From: Martinezella rhizogenes
GTDB taxonomy: Bacteria; Pseudomonadota; Alphaproteobacteria; Rhizobiales; Rhizobiaceae
DNA length: 64,000 bases
Direction: 5' to 3'
NCBI RefSeq assembly: GCF_000799715.1
Contig: NZ_JUHG01000014.1
Location: 62,001-126,000, forward strand
In this document: one piece after another, positions 8,168-16,810 of the stretch
How the letters are laid out: each line of letters begins with the position of its first letter
Position numbering within the stretch: the first letter of the stretch is position 1
The notes under the pieces: model-generated
The model's input: only the letters and a program-made list of their open reading frames with translations
Databases searched by the model: none
What the model was told of the DNA's origin: nothing
Made by a program: the position numbers and the translations under genes

Positions 8168-10345
8168 ATGGATAATTTCGGGGGGCGCGGCCCGTCGGTC
8201 GCGGTACTGCTTCTATGTCTGTTTGGGCTTGCCATGCCCACTATGGCCTTTGCGCAAAATGCCGCCACGACGCCGGCGACTGTCGTTGCCGCGCCACCAC
8301 CGGAGAAGGTCCGGGAACTCATCCAGTTGATGAACGAACCGGACGTCAAGCAATGGCTTGCGGCGCAGGTGAACCCCACGTCGTCAACCACCACCACTGC
8401 CGCCAGCGACCCCGGCATGGGCGGTGGCCAGATGTCGGAACTGTCGGATAAGCTCGGCCATACCCGCCGGCACCTGGAAATAGTATCGGGTGCGGTGATG
8501 ACGCTGCCTTCCGAGGTGATGGCGGCATCCCAGAAGCTGGAGGCCGAGGGCGAGGCGGCTGGCCGGCTACGCATCGGCATCCAGGCGCTGGTGCTGTTTC
8601 TTCTCGGCCTTGTTGCCGAATGGGTGGTCGGGCGCTTGATCAACGCCAAGCATACGCAGCGGACAAAAGAGGCTGATGGTGTCGAAACCGAGCTGCAGGC
8701 CGCTCGCTTCCAGTTCATGGGCGGTGTTGTGCCGGCGATCGTTCACGGCCTGGCGACGCTGATCCCGCTTCTGATCTTCGACTGGCCGCCGATCATCGAG
8801 AGTTTCGCGATTGCCTGCGTCATCGCGTTCGTTTCCATGCGGCTGGCCATCTCGATCGGCAAATTGCTGATGGAACTGATCGCGATGCGCCGGGCGAGCG
8901 ATGTTCTGGATGAAGACGCCGGTGCCGCGCGCATCGCGGAGCGCCGGCGGGTGGCGACGTATTGGTATCGGCGCTGCACCTTGTTCGCCATCTATTTCGC
9001 CTGCGGTTGGGCGGTGATGCAGGCGATCGTGCCGCTCGGCTTTTCCAATGGCGCCCGCTATCTCGTCGGCTACACACTCGGCATCGGCCTGTTCCTGATC
9101 GCCGTGGAAGCTGTCTGGTCGCGCCCGTCGCAGCCAGAAAAGCCTGGCAGAACAGCGATATCCTGGCTGCTGACGGTTTATTTCGCGGCACTTTGGTGCC
9201 TGTGGGTGACCGGTTTCGAAGGTCTGCTGTGGGTTGGCATCTATGTCATTCTGCTGCCGCGCGCGCTTTCGGTGTCGTCGCGGGCTGTGGAGGCATTGCA
9301 CGATGCGGCCGGCGGCGTCTTCGGTGCCGGCAGTGTTGCGGCCGTATTTCTAGATCGCGGCGTTCGTGCACTGATCATCGCGTTTGCCGCCTTCTGGCTT
9401 GGCCGGATGCTGGGCGTCGAGGCGGATATGATGATGAGGGCGCCCGAATCCGGCATCGACCGCATCGCACGCGGCATTCTCGGTGGCATCGTCGTCCTGC
9501 TTGCCGCCGACCTGATCTGGCACCTGGCGAAGACCTATATCGACGGCAGGCTGATGCAGGCATTGCCGCTCGTCAGCGATTCCGAGGAGCTGAGGGCCAG
9601 CCGGGCGCGGCTGCAGACGCTGTTGCCGATCTTCCGCAATATCCTCGCGGTCGTCATCGTCATCATCGCGATCATGATGGTGCTATCGGGGCTGGGCATT
9701 CAGATCGGGCCGCTGATCGCTGGCGCCGGCGTTGTCGGCGTTGCCGTCGGCTTTGGCGCCCAGACCATCGTCAAGGATGTCATCAGCGGCATGTTCTATC
9801 TCTGGGACGATGCCTTTCGTGTCGGTGAATATATCGAAAGCGGCAACCACAAGGGCGTGGTGGAATCCTTCAGCCTGCGTTCGGTGAAACTGCGCCACCA
9901 GCGTGGGCCGCTGGCGACAGTGCCTTTCGGCTCGCTCGGCGCGGTCAACAACATGAACCGCGACTGGGCGATCGACAAGATCATCGTCAAGGTCACCTAC
10001 GATACCGATCTGGTGAAGATGAAGCGGATCATCAAGGATATCGGCCAGCGCTTGTTGGATGATGAGGAGCTTGCCCCCAACATCATCCAGACACTGAAAA
10101 TGAAGGGTGTCGAGCAGTTCGGCGATTTCGCGATCGAGATCCGGCTGGCATTCACCGCCAAGCCCAACGAACTCTCCGCCATCCGCCGCAGCGCCTTGGC
10201 GATGATCAAGCAGGCCTTCGACGAAAACGGCATCCAGTTCGCCTTCCCGACCGTGCAGGTGGCGGGCGACAGGGACGCCGCCGCCGCGGCTGCTCGACAG
10301 TTGATCGAGATGCGGACGGCGAATATCGAACAACAGGCTGGCTAA
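8168..10345 (+). CDS. Large MscS-family mechanosensitive ion channel
   Basis: Inner-membrane tension-gated channel, 725 aa, much longer than E. coli MscS (286 aa). Signal peptide residues 1-29 (cleavage about MAFA/Q), a periplasmic/helical segment to about 130, then multiple TM helices and the MscS core at about 490-600. The pore helix (GPLIAGAGVVGVAVGFGAQ, about 511-530) has the Gly/Ala packing of TM3, followed by the beta domain (DDAFRVGEYIE, SLRSVKLRHQRG, VPFGSLGAVNN). The ATG at 8168 was chosen over the longer frame from 8009 because a signal peptide starts there and GGGGAAAGG precedes it. Expected to release solutes on hypo-osmotic shock. Confidence 0.9.
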   Translation: MDNFGGRGPSVAVLLLCLFGLAMPTMAFAQNAATTPATVVAAPPPEKVRELIQLMNEPDVKQWLAAQVNPTSSTTTTAASDPGMGGGQMSELSDKLGHTRRHLEIVSGAVMTLPSEVMAASQKLEAEGEAAGRLRIGIQALVLFLLGLVAEWVVGRLINAKHTQRTKEADGVETELQAARFQFMGGVVPAIVHGLATLIPLLIFDWPPIIESFAIACVIAFVSMRLAISIGKLLMELIAMRRASDVLDEDAGAARIAERRRVATYWYRRCTLFAIYFACGWAVMQAIVPLGFSNGARYLVGYTLGIGLFLIAVEAVWSRPSQPEKPGRTAISWLLTVYFAALWCLWVTGFEGLLWVGIYVILLPRALSVSSRAVEALHDAAGGVFGAGSVAAVFLDRGVRALIIAFAAFWLGRMLGVEADMMMRAPESGIDRIARGILGGIVVLLAADLIWHLAKTYIDGRLMQALPLVSDSEELRASRARLQTLLPIFRNILAVVIVIIAIMMVLSGLGIQIGPLIAGAGVVGVAVGFGAQTIVKDVISGMFYLWDDAFRVGEYIESGNHKGVVESFSLRSVKLRHQRGPLATVPFGSLGAVNNMNRDWAIDKIIVKVTYDTDLVKMKRIIKDIGQRLLDDEELAPNIIQTLKMKGVEQFGDFAIEIRLAFTAKPNELSAIRRSALAMIKQAFDENGIQFAFPTVQVAGDRDAAAAAARQLIEMRTANIEQQAG

Positions 10346-10383
10346 AGCAATTCGAGGAACTCGCGAGCTTTGCCTGCGTTACT

Positions 10384-11454
10384 TTATGTTTTCGGTGCCG
10401 CGGTGCTGCCACGAACCATCAGGGTCACCTCGATTATCTCTCGCTCGATCGGCATGGCGTCGTCGATAACCGCCCGTACAGCGCGTTGGGCGATCTCGGC
10501 AAAGGGTTGCGCCATCGTCGTCAGGCCCGGTTCCACCATGCCGCCCTCCGGCACGCCGTCAAAGCCAATAATGGAGACGTCTTCCGGAACGGTAAGACCT
10601 CGTGCCGCCAGCCAAGTCATGGCTAACATTGCGATGTTATCGGACATCGCGAGGATGGCGGTCGGCGGCTCCGGCATTGAAAACAGATGCTCGAGACATG
10701 TCTCGACGCTCGCCTTGTCGTTGTTGGTTTCGTAGATCGGAACATCCTGACGCTGGATGCCGGAGGCCTCGAGCGCCTGCCAATAGCCGATAGTGCGATC
10801 ACGCGAAGTCGAATAGATCGCCCGCTCGATCTCGCCAATGCCGACAGGTCCGACACGATCGTTGACAAATTCGGTGGCAAGGACGGCAAAGCGCCGGTGG
10901 CCCAGTTCCGCCAGATGCGTGGCCGCTGTCGCAGCCCCCCTGACATTGTCGACGCTGATCGATCTGATCGACGGATCATTGCCATTCAATGCCAAGGCAA
11001 TGAAGGGCAATTGCCGCTCGTGCGTCAGCTGCACGAGTTGTTCGCCGCCTTCCACGCACAATAGGATGAAGCCGTCCACCAGGGCGTTCTTGATATTCCA
11101 GTCCAGCCGATGCCGATCCTTGGCCGAAACGAGTGCAAGCCCGGTGCCGCTGGCATCGCAAACCTGGGCAATGGCCGCCAGCAGCGCCCTTGCCCAAGGA
11201 TCGTCGAAGAAATAGGCGAGCGGCTCCACGGCCGCGACGCCGATGGCGTTGACCTTTCCCGCTCGCAGCAATCGGCCGGTGAGGCTCGGACCCGGATATC
11301 CCAGTTGTCTGGCCGTCTCGAGAACATGCTCGCGCACTTCATCGCGCACGACATCAGGCCGGCTGAAAACATTGGAAGCCGTTCCCTGCGATACCCCCGC
11401 CGCCTTGGCGACATCCGCGAGCTTGATGGTGCCCTTGACCAATATCGCCTCCAT
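10384..11454 (-). CDS. LacI-family transcriptional regulator
   Basis: Sugar-type repressor, 356 aa. HTH and hinge at about residues 9-60 (TIKLADVAKAAGVSQGTASNVF, RPDVVRDEVREHVLETARQLGY), then a periplasmic-binding-protein-like effector domain with the usual blocks (DGFILLCVEG, SISVDNVRGAATAATHLAELGH, DVSIIGFDGVPEGG). The ATG at 11454 has GGAG 6 bases upstream; the frame also runs 14 codons further. Three 14-base operators of classic LacI form lie upstream (11483-11577). The divergent gene they should control is reduced to a short fragment, so the present target is unclear. Confidence 0.92.
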   Translation of the reverse strand: MEAILVKGTIKLADVAKAAGVSQGTASNVFSRPDVVRDEVREHVLETARQLGYPGPSLTGRLLRAGKVNAIGVAAVEPLAYFFDDPWARALLAAIAQVCDASGTGLALVSAKDRHRLDWNIKNALVDGFILLCVEGGEQLVQLTHERQLPFIALALNGNDPSIRSISVDNVRGAATAATHLAELGHRRFAVLATEFVNDRVGPVGIGEIERAIYSTSRDRTIGYWQALEASGIQRQDVPIYETNNDKASVETCLEHLFSMPEPPTAILAMSDNIAMLAMTWLAARGLTVPEDVSIIGFDGVPEGGMVEPGLTTMAQPFAEIAQRAVRAVIDDAMPIEREIIEVTLMVRGSTAAPKT

Positions 11455-11482
11455 TTTCACTCCAAGGCACCTTAGCATGAAA

Positions 11483-11496
11483 TTGTATCGGTTCAA
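11483..11496. promoter_or_regulatory. LacI-type operator 1
   Basis: TTGTATCGGTTCAA, a 14-base imperfect dyad around the central CG, 28 bases upstream of the LacI ATG. Matches the two neighbouring sites and fits autoregulation. Confidence 0.6.
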
Positions 11497-11529
11497 TTCT
11501 GGTTGACGGGAGAATTTTCAAGCGTAGGA

Positions 11530-11543
11530 TTGAACCGATTCAA
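11530..11543. promoter_or_regulatory. LacI-type operator 2
   Basis: TTGAACCGATTCAA, differing from perfect symmetry at one position pair; same consensus as operators 1 and 3. LacI-family operators typically have a central CG dyad of this length. Confidence 0.7.
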
Positions 11544-11563
11544 AGAGATAATCCGAATCGAGT

Positions 11564-11577
11564 TTGAATCGATTCAA
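11564..11577. promoter_or_regulatory. LacI-type operator 3 (perfect palindrome)
   Basis: TTGAATCGATTCAA is a perfect 14-base palindrome 17 bases before an ATG at 11595, positioned to block transcription to the right. It strongly supports a LacI-regulated plus-strand transcript beginning here. Confidence 0.72.
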
Positions 11578-11594
11578 AAATGAGAGCTTCTCCG

Positions 11595-11885
11595 ATGCAG
11601 ACCAACGATTTCTTCAAGGATCTCTACAATGATCGCTGGGGTGATCCCGCCAACCCGAATGCGGTGGAGCCGCATCTTCCTGGCGATAAGGCTCGCGGCG
11701 GCTCACAGGGCATTTTCGGCCGCCTTGCGCGCCGCTTCCGCCGTCGCCGAAAGCGCCCGTCCGCGTGGTCTTTCACCATCTCGAGCGAATCGCCCGACAC
11801 GGAGAACGGTGCCCATCGCAGCCGATGCGATATCATGCAGCCGAAGTTCCTCAACCTCGCGAAAGCCCTTTCGCGAAATTGCTAG
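11595..11885 (+). pseudogene. Remnant of the LacI-controlled divergent gene
   Basis: Downstream of the operators an ATG opens a 96-codon frame. The first 30-35 codons look like real coding sequence (MQTNDFFKDLYNDRWGDPAN, typical codon use), but from about 11695 it turns into an arginine-rich, shadow-like stretch and stops at 11885. I do not recognise the N-terminal fragment. The simplest reading is that the LacI-regulated gene has been cut off after its first codons by a deletion; a genuine small protein is the alternative. The minus strand of 11700-11906 also stays open in the SDR frame, so part of it may be a fragment of another lost gene. Confidence 0.4.
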
Positions 11886-11906
11886 GATCTGGGCTGATTG
11901 CCGACC

Positions 11907-12635
11907 TCAGAAGTTTTCCTTGTAGGGGCGCAGGTCGATTTCCTGGGTCCAGGCGGAGGGGTGCTGGCGGTGGATATGCCAGTAGGTCTCGGCGATGGCG
12001 TCGATGTTGAGCAGGCTGTCGGTCTGTACCTCTGGTCGCCTCAACCGCAATCTGTCGCCGTCGATGCCGCCATCGATGATGGTATGGGCGACATGCAGGC
12101 CGAGCGGTCCGAATTCCCGCGCCATGCTCTGGCTGATCATGCGCAAGCCTGCCTTGGCGGCGGCGAACTGCGCATAGCCTGCCTTGCCGCGCAAGCTGGC
12201 CGAAGCGCCGGTGAAGATCACTGTGCCACGTCCGAGGGGAGCGAGATGGCGGGCGGCCTCACGCCCGACGAGGAAACCGCCGAAGCAGCAGATGCGCCAG
12301 AATTCCTCGAACTCGGCGGCGGTGACGTCGCGAAAGCCGATGGGGCGGTTGATGCCGGCGTTGAAGACGATGAAGTCGGGCGGGTCGATCTCATTCCGCG
12401 GCGCAAACGCATGATCAAACAGCCGCGTCACGGCCGCTTCGTCGGTCGCATCGGTCTCTATCGCTTCGGCGCTGCCGCCGGAGGCATTGATGCCGTCGGC
12501 GACCTTGGCGATCTTGTCCAGGGTCCGGCCGGCGATGAAGACATGGTAGCCCTTGTCGGCCAGTAGCCGGCATAGCGCCGCGCCAAGCCCTTGTTCCGCT
12601 CCCACTCCGACGATGATGGCGCTTGGCGTGCTCAT
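11907..12635 (-). CDS. SDR-family protein with Phe at the catalytic Tyr position
   Basis: Short-chain dehydrogenase/reductase-fold protein, 242 aa. Cofactor loop GVGAEQGLG at 10-18, NAG at 92-94, a Ser in FTGASAS (145) and Lys161 are present; the residue four before the Lys is Phe157 (GYAQFAAAK), and the structural Asn of helix 4 is missing (CCFGGF). Thus two members of the Asn-Ser-Tyr-Lys tetrad are replaced. Its start overlaps the end of the upstream Old Yellow Enzyme gene by four bases, so the two are co-translated and may act on the same substrate. Confidence 0.85.
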   Translation of the reverse strand: MSTPSAIIVGVGAEQGLGAALCRLLADKGYHVFIAGRTLDKIAKVADGINASGGSAEAIETDATDEAAVTRLFDHAFAPRNEIDPPDFIVFNAGINRPIGFRDVTAAEFEEFWRICCFGGFLVGREAARHLAPLGRGTVIFTGASASLRGKAGYAQFAAAKAGLRMISQSMAREFGPLGLHVAHTIIDGGIDGDRLRLRRPEVQTDSLLNIDAIAETYWHIHRQHPSAWTQEIDLRPYKENF

Positions 12636-13753
12636 TCCGCTGCCTCCCTGGCGTCGAGTGTCGGATAGTCCGTATAGCCCTCGGTGCCGCCGCCGTAGAA
12701 GGTCGGGCGATGATAGGGGGTAAGAGGAGCACCTCGTCGAATGCGCTCCGGCAGATCCGGATTGGCGATGAACAGGCGGCCGAAGGCAATGGCGTCGGCA
12801 TGACCCGCGGCAAGCGCTGCCTCGGCAGTCTCGGGCTTGAAATTGCCGGCGGCGATCAGCGTTCCCGACCAGGCCGGACGGAAGAGTTCGGCGGCCGACG
12901 GCACGTTTTTGTGGTCGACTTCGGCCTGGCCGGCGCCGCTGGCGCGCGGCTCGATCAAGTGTAGATAGGCGAGATGCAGCCGGTCGAGCTCGCGGATGAC
13001 ATGGCCGTAGAGCCTGAGCGGATCGTCCTCGCCGCTATCATTGGCAATGCCGAAGGGCGAGAGGCGGACGCCGACGCGATTGGAACCCCAGACCTTGGAA
13101 ACTGCCTCGACCACATCGAGCAGCAGTCGCGTGCGGTTCTCGATCGAGCCACCATATTGGTCGGTGCGCTGGTTCGAGCGGGCCTGCAGGAATTGTTCGA
13201 TCAGATAGCCGTTGGCGCCGTGGATTTCGACGCCATCGAAGCCGGCCTGCTTCGCATTGGCCGCCGCCTGGGCGTAGACGTCGATCAACAGCGGCATCAG
13301 GTCGATATCGATCGCCTGCGGTGTCTCGAAGGGCACGCGCTCGAACGAGGCCGTGAAGGCCTGACCGGATGCGGCGATCGCCGAGGGTGCGATAGGTAGC
13401 GTCCCGCCGGGCTGGTGCGACGAATGAGAGATGCGGCCGACATGCCAGAGTTGCAGGAAGATCCGGCCGCCCTTGGCGTGAACCGCGTCGGTCACGGCCT
13501 TCCAGCCGACGATCTGCTCTAGCGTATGGATACCCGGCGTTGCCGGCATGCCCTGTCCGCTCGGCGAGATCTGCGAGCCCTCGGAAATGATCAGCCCGCC
13601 CTCGGACGCGCGTTGCGCGTAATATTCGACGTTCATCGGGGAGGGGACGTTGCCCGGCTGGCTCGCCCGCATGCGCGTCAACGGCGCCATGACGACGCGA
13701 TGCGCCAGTTCGTAAGGACCGACGGACAAGGGCGAAAATAAAATGGCTGTCAT
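12632..13753 (-). CDS. nemA: Old Yellow Enzyme-family NADH:flavin oxidoreductase (alkene reductase)
   Basis: FMN-dependent ene-reductase, 373 aa, TIM barrel. Visible are VMAPLTRMRA (21-30), the QLWHVGR segment (101-107), the substrate-anion binding pair His178/Asn181 in HGANGYL, the RTDQYGGSIENR block (196-207) and the FMN-phosphate segment near the C-terminus (FGRLFIANPDLP). Family members reduce activated alkenes such as N-ethylmaleimide, nitrate esters and enones. ATG at 13753 has AGGTGA 5-6 bases upstream; a GTG nine bases earlier is less likely. First gene of an operon with the SDR; a long palindrome 75 bases upstream is a probable repressor site. Confidence 0.92.
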   Translation of the reverse strand: MTAILFSPLSVGPYELAHRVVMAPLTRMRASQPGNVPSPMNVEYYAQRASEGGLIISEGSQISPSGQGMPATPGIHTLEQIVGWKAVTDAVHAKGGRIFLQLWHVGRISHSSHQPGGTLPIAPSAIAASGQAFTASFERVPFETPQAIDIDLMPLLIDVYAQAAANAKQAGFDGVEIHGANGYLIEQFLQARSNQRTDQYGGSIENRTRLLLDVVEAVSKVWGSNRVGVRLSPFGIANDSGEDDPLRLYGHVIRELDRLHLAYLHLIEPRASGAGQAEVDHKNVPSAAELFRPAWSGTLIAAGNFKPETAEAALAAGHADAIAFGRLFIANPDLPERIRRGAPLTPYHRPTFYGGGTEGYTDYPTLDAREAAE

Positions 13754-13827
13754 GCAAATCACCTACCTGGAGCGAATTTTGCTCGCCGGGGCGGAAGGGC
13801 CGGTCACCGGCGAATCGGTCTCGGGAG

Positions 13828-13864
13828 TGTTGGAATAAGATGATGGTCATCATTTATTCCAACA
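13828..13864. promoter_or_regulatory. 37-base palindromic operator upstream of the OYE-SDR operon
   Basis: Arms TGTTGGAATAA (13828-13838) and TTATTCCAACA (13854-13864) are perfect 11-base inverted repeats; inside, ATGATG (13840-13845) and CATCAT (13848-13853) pair again around GT, with one extra G at 13839. The size and position fit a TetR-type repressor operator. No TetR gene is next to it. Confidence 0.65.
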
Positions 13865-13958
13865 ATCAGACGTGCGCAACCAAATCCCGTTCAGGCCTGA
13901 TGCGCAGAGTTGCATTTCCTGAAGTCGGCATGCGCGGAAACTTCGAGCTTCCCGGCCG

Positions 13959-14765
13959 CTACGCCGTAATCTTGCGGAGAAAAGCCAGCATCGCGCCATT
14001 GAATCGCGCCGGGCGCTGCAACGGCGCGAAATGGCTGACACCGGGCAGCAGGATCAGCTCGGCGCCGGGAATGCTGCGGGCGAGATGGTCGGCATGCTCG
14101 CGCTTGATGAATTCGTCATGCTCGCTGTGCACGATCGTGACGGGTACATCAATCTCGGCGAGATCGGCGACGGAGTAATTCGGCTGCGTCCGCTGCATCA
14201 AGCTGACCGCCTCGACAAAGGCATCGAACTGATCTGGCGTCGCCGACAGGGCGGCGTAATCCTTGACGTGCCGGGAAAAGCAGCGGTCGACGACCGGTGT
14301 AAGCACGAATTCATTCGTGCCGCTGGGGTCCATGTTGCACGCGAAAAACAAGACGCCGGCGATGCGCGCCGGATGGGTCCTGGCGAGGATCAGCCCGGTA
14401 CACGCCCCATCGCTCCATCCGACGATAGCGGCTTTCCCGATATCGAGCCGGTCCATCACGGCAAGCACATCGGCCGCCATCAGTTCATACGTGTAAGGCC
14501 GCTCATCGCGCGTGCTGCGGCCATGGCCTCGGCTGTCGATGATCACCGCCTGATAGCCGGCCTCGATCAGCGCCGGCACCTGATGGCCCCAATTGCCGCC
14601 GTTTCCAAGGCCGCCATGCAGCAGGATCACCGGCTGGCCTTTCCCGTAGGCCGCATACCAGATGCGGACGCCATCATGCTCGACATGGCCTTGGATATCG
14701 GTGGCGGGCAGGGGGGCGGCACCGTCGGCCGAGAATATCTCGAGATTATCGTCGTGGAATTCCAT
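13959..14765 (-). CDS. Alpha/beta-hydrolase
   Basis: Alpha/beta-hydrolase fold enzyme, 268 aa. Oxyanion region HGGLGNGGNWG (50-60), nucleophile Ser118 in GWSDGA, acid Asp217 in HSEHDEF and His245 in GVSHFAP. Resembles esterases/lactonases of the 3-oxoadipate enol-lactonase type, but the substrate is unknown. Start chosen at 14765 because AGGGGAG sits 8 bases upstream; ATGs at 14771 and a longer frame to 14807 are possible. Same strand as the NmrA and AraC genes to its right, with 116 bases between it and the NmrA gene, so it may be in the same regulon. Confidence 0.85.
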   Translation of the reverse strand: MEFHDDNLEIFSADGAAPLPATDIQGHVEHDGVRIWYAAYGKGQPVILLHGGLGNGGNWGHQVPALIEAGYQAVIIDSRGHGRSTRDERPYTYELMAADVLAVMDRLDIGKAAIVGWSDGACTGLILARTHPARIAGVLFFACNMDPSGTNEFVLTPVVDRCFSRHVKDYAALSATPDQFDAFVEAVSLMQRTQPNYSVADLAEIDVPVTIVHSEHDEFIKREHADHLARSIPGAELILLPGVSHFAPLQRPARFNGAMLAFLRKITA

Positions 14766-14881
14766 GCTCATCTCTCCCCTGTGATGAGTGCCTCTCGGCA
14801 TTAGCATAGCCGAAATCTAGGTCAGGCGATCTATCCGGGCAAGCCGACCCGGGCAGTTCGTCATGGCTCCGCTTGCTCCCA

Positions 14882-15754
14882 TCACGGCGTTACAAACCGC
14901 CGCAATGCATCCGCCAATTCGCTTGTTCCGCGACGGATCTCGCCGACATCGCGCTCGGCATCAATTCGCCCGGCATTATGCGCCTCATAGAGTTCGGTGA
15001 CGAGCCGGGCATAGCTCTCGGACAGGCCGCCCCGAGTCAGGATCGCTTCCCATTGCAATCGTGGCAGTTCCCGGGCGACGACCGGACGGGCAGCGAGCGC
15101 GCCAATGACGGTTGCCACGTCGTTTGGCGTGTATCGCCGCGGACCCTCGGCATGGACGATCCGCAGGTGCGCTCCATCATCTTCAAGAAGCAGATCGGCG
15201 GCAATCGTGCCGACGTCGAAGGCGGAGACCGTCGGGAAGAGTTTCGTCAGCGGATGATGAAAACTATGTAGCTGGCCGGTCTCGACCGCTACCCGCGTCA
15301 CCCGCGCCCAATTCTCCATGTGCTCCGCCGACCGCAGGAAGATAGTGCGCGAGCGCAGTTCGCGTAGGCGCGTTTCCAAGGCGTTGAAGAGCAGCGTGAT
15401 GCCGGTGCCCGACTTCACTTCCGCACCATAATCGGAGATGGCGAGCACCAATTCCGGATTTGCCCTGTCCAGAGCCTCGCCCATCGTCTCGATCAGCCGC
15501 AGCATCTCCGCATGCGCATCAACTGCCCTGCTATCGATAGGGCAGATGACCTGGACAGCGCGTGCGCCGTCGATTGCCTCGGTCAACGCGCCGGCATCGG
15601 CGATGTCAGCGATAGCGACCTTGCAGCCCAGATCGGCAAACTCCTGAGATTTTGAGCGATCGCGCAGGATCGCGCGGACCGGCGCGCCTTTATCGCGCAA
15701 GGCTACAATGGTCGTGCGGCCAATTTTCCCGGTAGCGCCCAATATAGCGAACAT
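14882..15754 (-). CDS. NmrA-like NAD(P)-binding protein
   Basis: Atypical SDR of the NmrA/HSCARG type, 290 aa. The Rossmann motif GATGKIG is at 6-12, followed by ILRDRSKSQEFADLG, the typical Arg-containing second strand. Related proteins are NADPH-dependent quinone reductases (QorB) or NADPH-sensing regulators; the tyrosine-lysine SDR pair is not obvious. The ATG has a perfect AGGAGGT six bases upstream, so translation should be strong. It follows the AraC gene on the same strand by 101 bases. Confidence 0.85.
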   Translation of the reverse strand: MFAILGATGKIGRTTIVALRDKGAPVRAILRDRSKSQEFADLGCKVAIADIADAGALTEAIDGARAVQVICPIDSRAVDAHAEMLRLIETMGEALDRANPELVLAISDYGAEVKSGTGITLLFNALETRLRELRSRTIFLRSAEHMENWARVTRVAVETGQLHSFHHPLTKLFPTVSAFDVGTIAADLLLEDDGAHLRIVHAEGPRRYTPNDVATVIGALAARPVVARELPRLQWEAILTRGGLSESYARLVTELYEAHNAGRIDAERDVGEIRRGTSELADALRRFVTP

Positions 15755-15855
15755 GTTTTTACCTCCTGGCTATCTTTTCAGAAGGCTTATCCGTCTGTGC
15801 GGTTCCCTTCGCGCAGGTTCGGATGACGAATTGCGGGATTGGATGAAAATCGAAA

Positions 15856-16734
15856 TTACTGGCGCGTGCGGGCGATCATTCCGGGCGTGATGCCGAGGAT
15901 GCGCCGCATCCAGTGCGCCATATGGCTCTGGTGGGCAAAACCCGTCTCCAGCGCAACTTGGCTCAACGGCATGTCTTCGGAGAGCAGCATCAATCTGGCG
16001 CGCTCCACCCGGCGCGTCAGCACATACTGGTGCATGGGCATGCCGAACGTGGCGCGAAACAACGGCTTCAGATGGGATAGGCTGAGCCCGGCGACCACAG
16101 CCAGATCGGTAAGCGACAGGGATTGATCGATATGGTCTTCGATGAAGTCCCCGAGACGCCGCCTTTGCAGAGCGCTGAGCGACCGCACCGTCGCGGGTTT
16201 CTCTCCACCCGATTGATTCCCGTTTTCCACCAGGCGGATCGCAAGCGCTAGTGCCAGCGTCTCGGCATAGAGCCTGTCGGAAGGTACGCTTGCCTCGAGT
16301 TCCGTCTTGATAGCCCAGGCGATCGACTCGATCCGGGCGTCGCGAAGCTGAAACTTCGGAGCGAGAGAAACGCTCTCCGGGTCGCGTCCCATTGCCGTGG
16401 CCGCGGCGCTGAGGAGCTCGGGTCCGATGCTCAATCGCAAAATGGTGCAATCGGCATCATCCTCCCACCACCCATCCAGCCCGGCAGGCACGACGTCGAT
16501 ATCGCCATGCTTCTGGATGCGGCGAGAGTGCCGGCCGTCACACTGGCAATGGGCGTTTACGGCGCGTCCGAAATGAACGCCGAGCCTATGTGATGTCAAA
16601 CCGGGAACATAGGTGCGACCGGCGGGGATATGCAGCAGTTCCGCATCCAAGCCGGCCCAGCCAAGATGCCTGCTCGAAAGGAGGACGTTCGCCGCGCTGT
16701 TCTTCCGGAGGTTGGCGTTGCCGAATTGATCCAT
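15856..16734 (-). CDS. AraC-family transcriptional regulator
   Basis: 292 aa. N-terminal effector domain of no recognisable ligand, C-terminal double HTH at about residues 188-290: first helix pair SLTDLAVVAGLSLSHLKPLF, second MPLSQVALETGFAHQSHMAH, with the AraC signature ending ITPGMIARTR. Start ATG at 16734 with AGGGCG 8 bases upstream. Lies directly upstream of the NmrA protein and hydrolase genes on the same strand and is the obvious candidate for their activator. Confidence 0.92.
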   Translation of the reverse strand: MDQFGNANLRKNSAANVLLSSRHLGWAGLDAELLHIPAGRTYVPGLTSHRLGVHFGRAVNAHCQCDGRHSRRIQKHGDIDVVPAGLDGWWEDDADCTILRLSIGPELLSAAATAMGRDPESVSLAPKFQLRDARIESIAWAIKTELEASVPSDRLYAETLALALAIRLVENGNQSGGEKPATVRSLSALQRRRLGDFIEDHIDQSLSLTDLAVVAGLSLSHLKPLFRATFGMPMHQYVLTRRVERARLMLLSEDMPLSQVALETGFAHQSHMAHWMRRILGITPGMIARTRQ

Positions 16735-16810
16735 GAGTTCGCCCTTTCACGTAGGACGCTGTTGATGTGCTTCGATCATACATCTTTATTGGTTGGCTAG
16801 GAGATCAACG

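Noticed and set aside
13840..14178. Possible divergent regulator gene next to the OYE palindrome
   Set aside because: The 112-codon plus-strand frame starts inside the palindrome, has no HTH and is antisense to the end of the alpha/beta-hydrolase gene.
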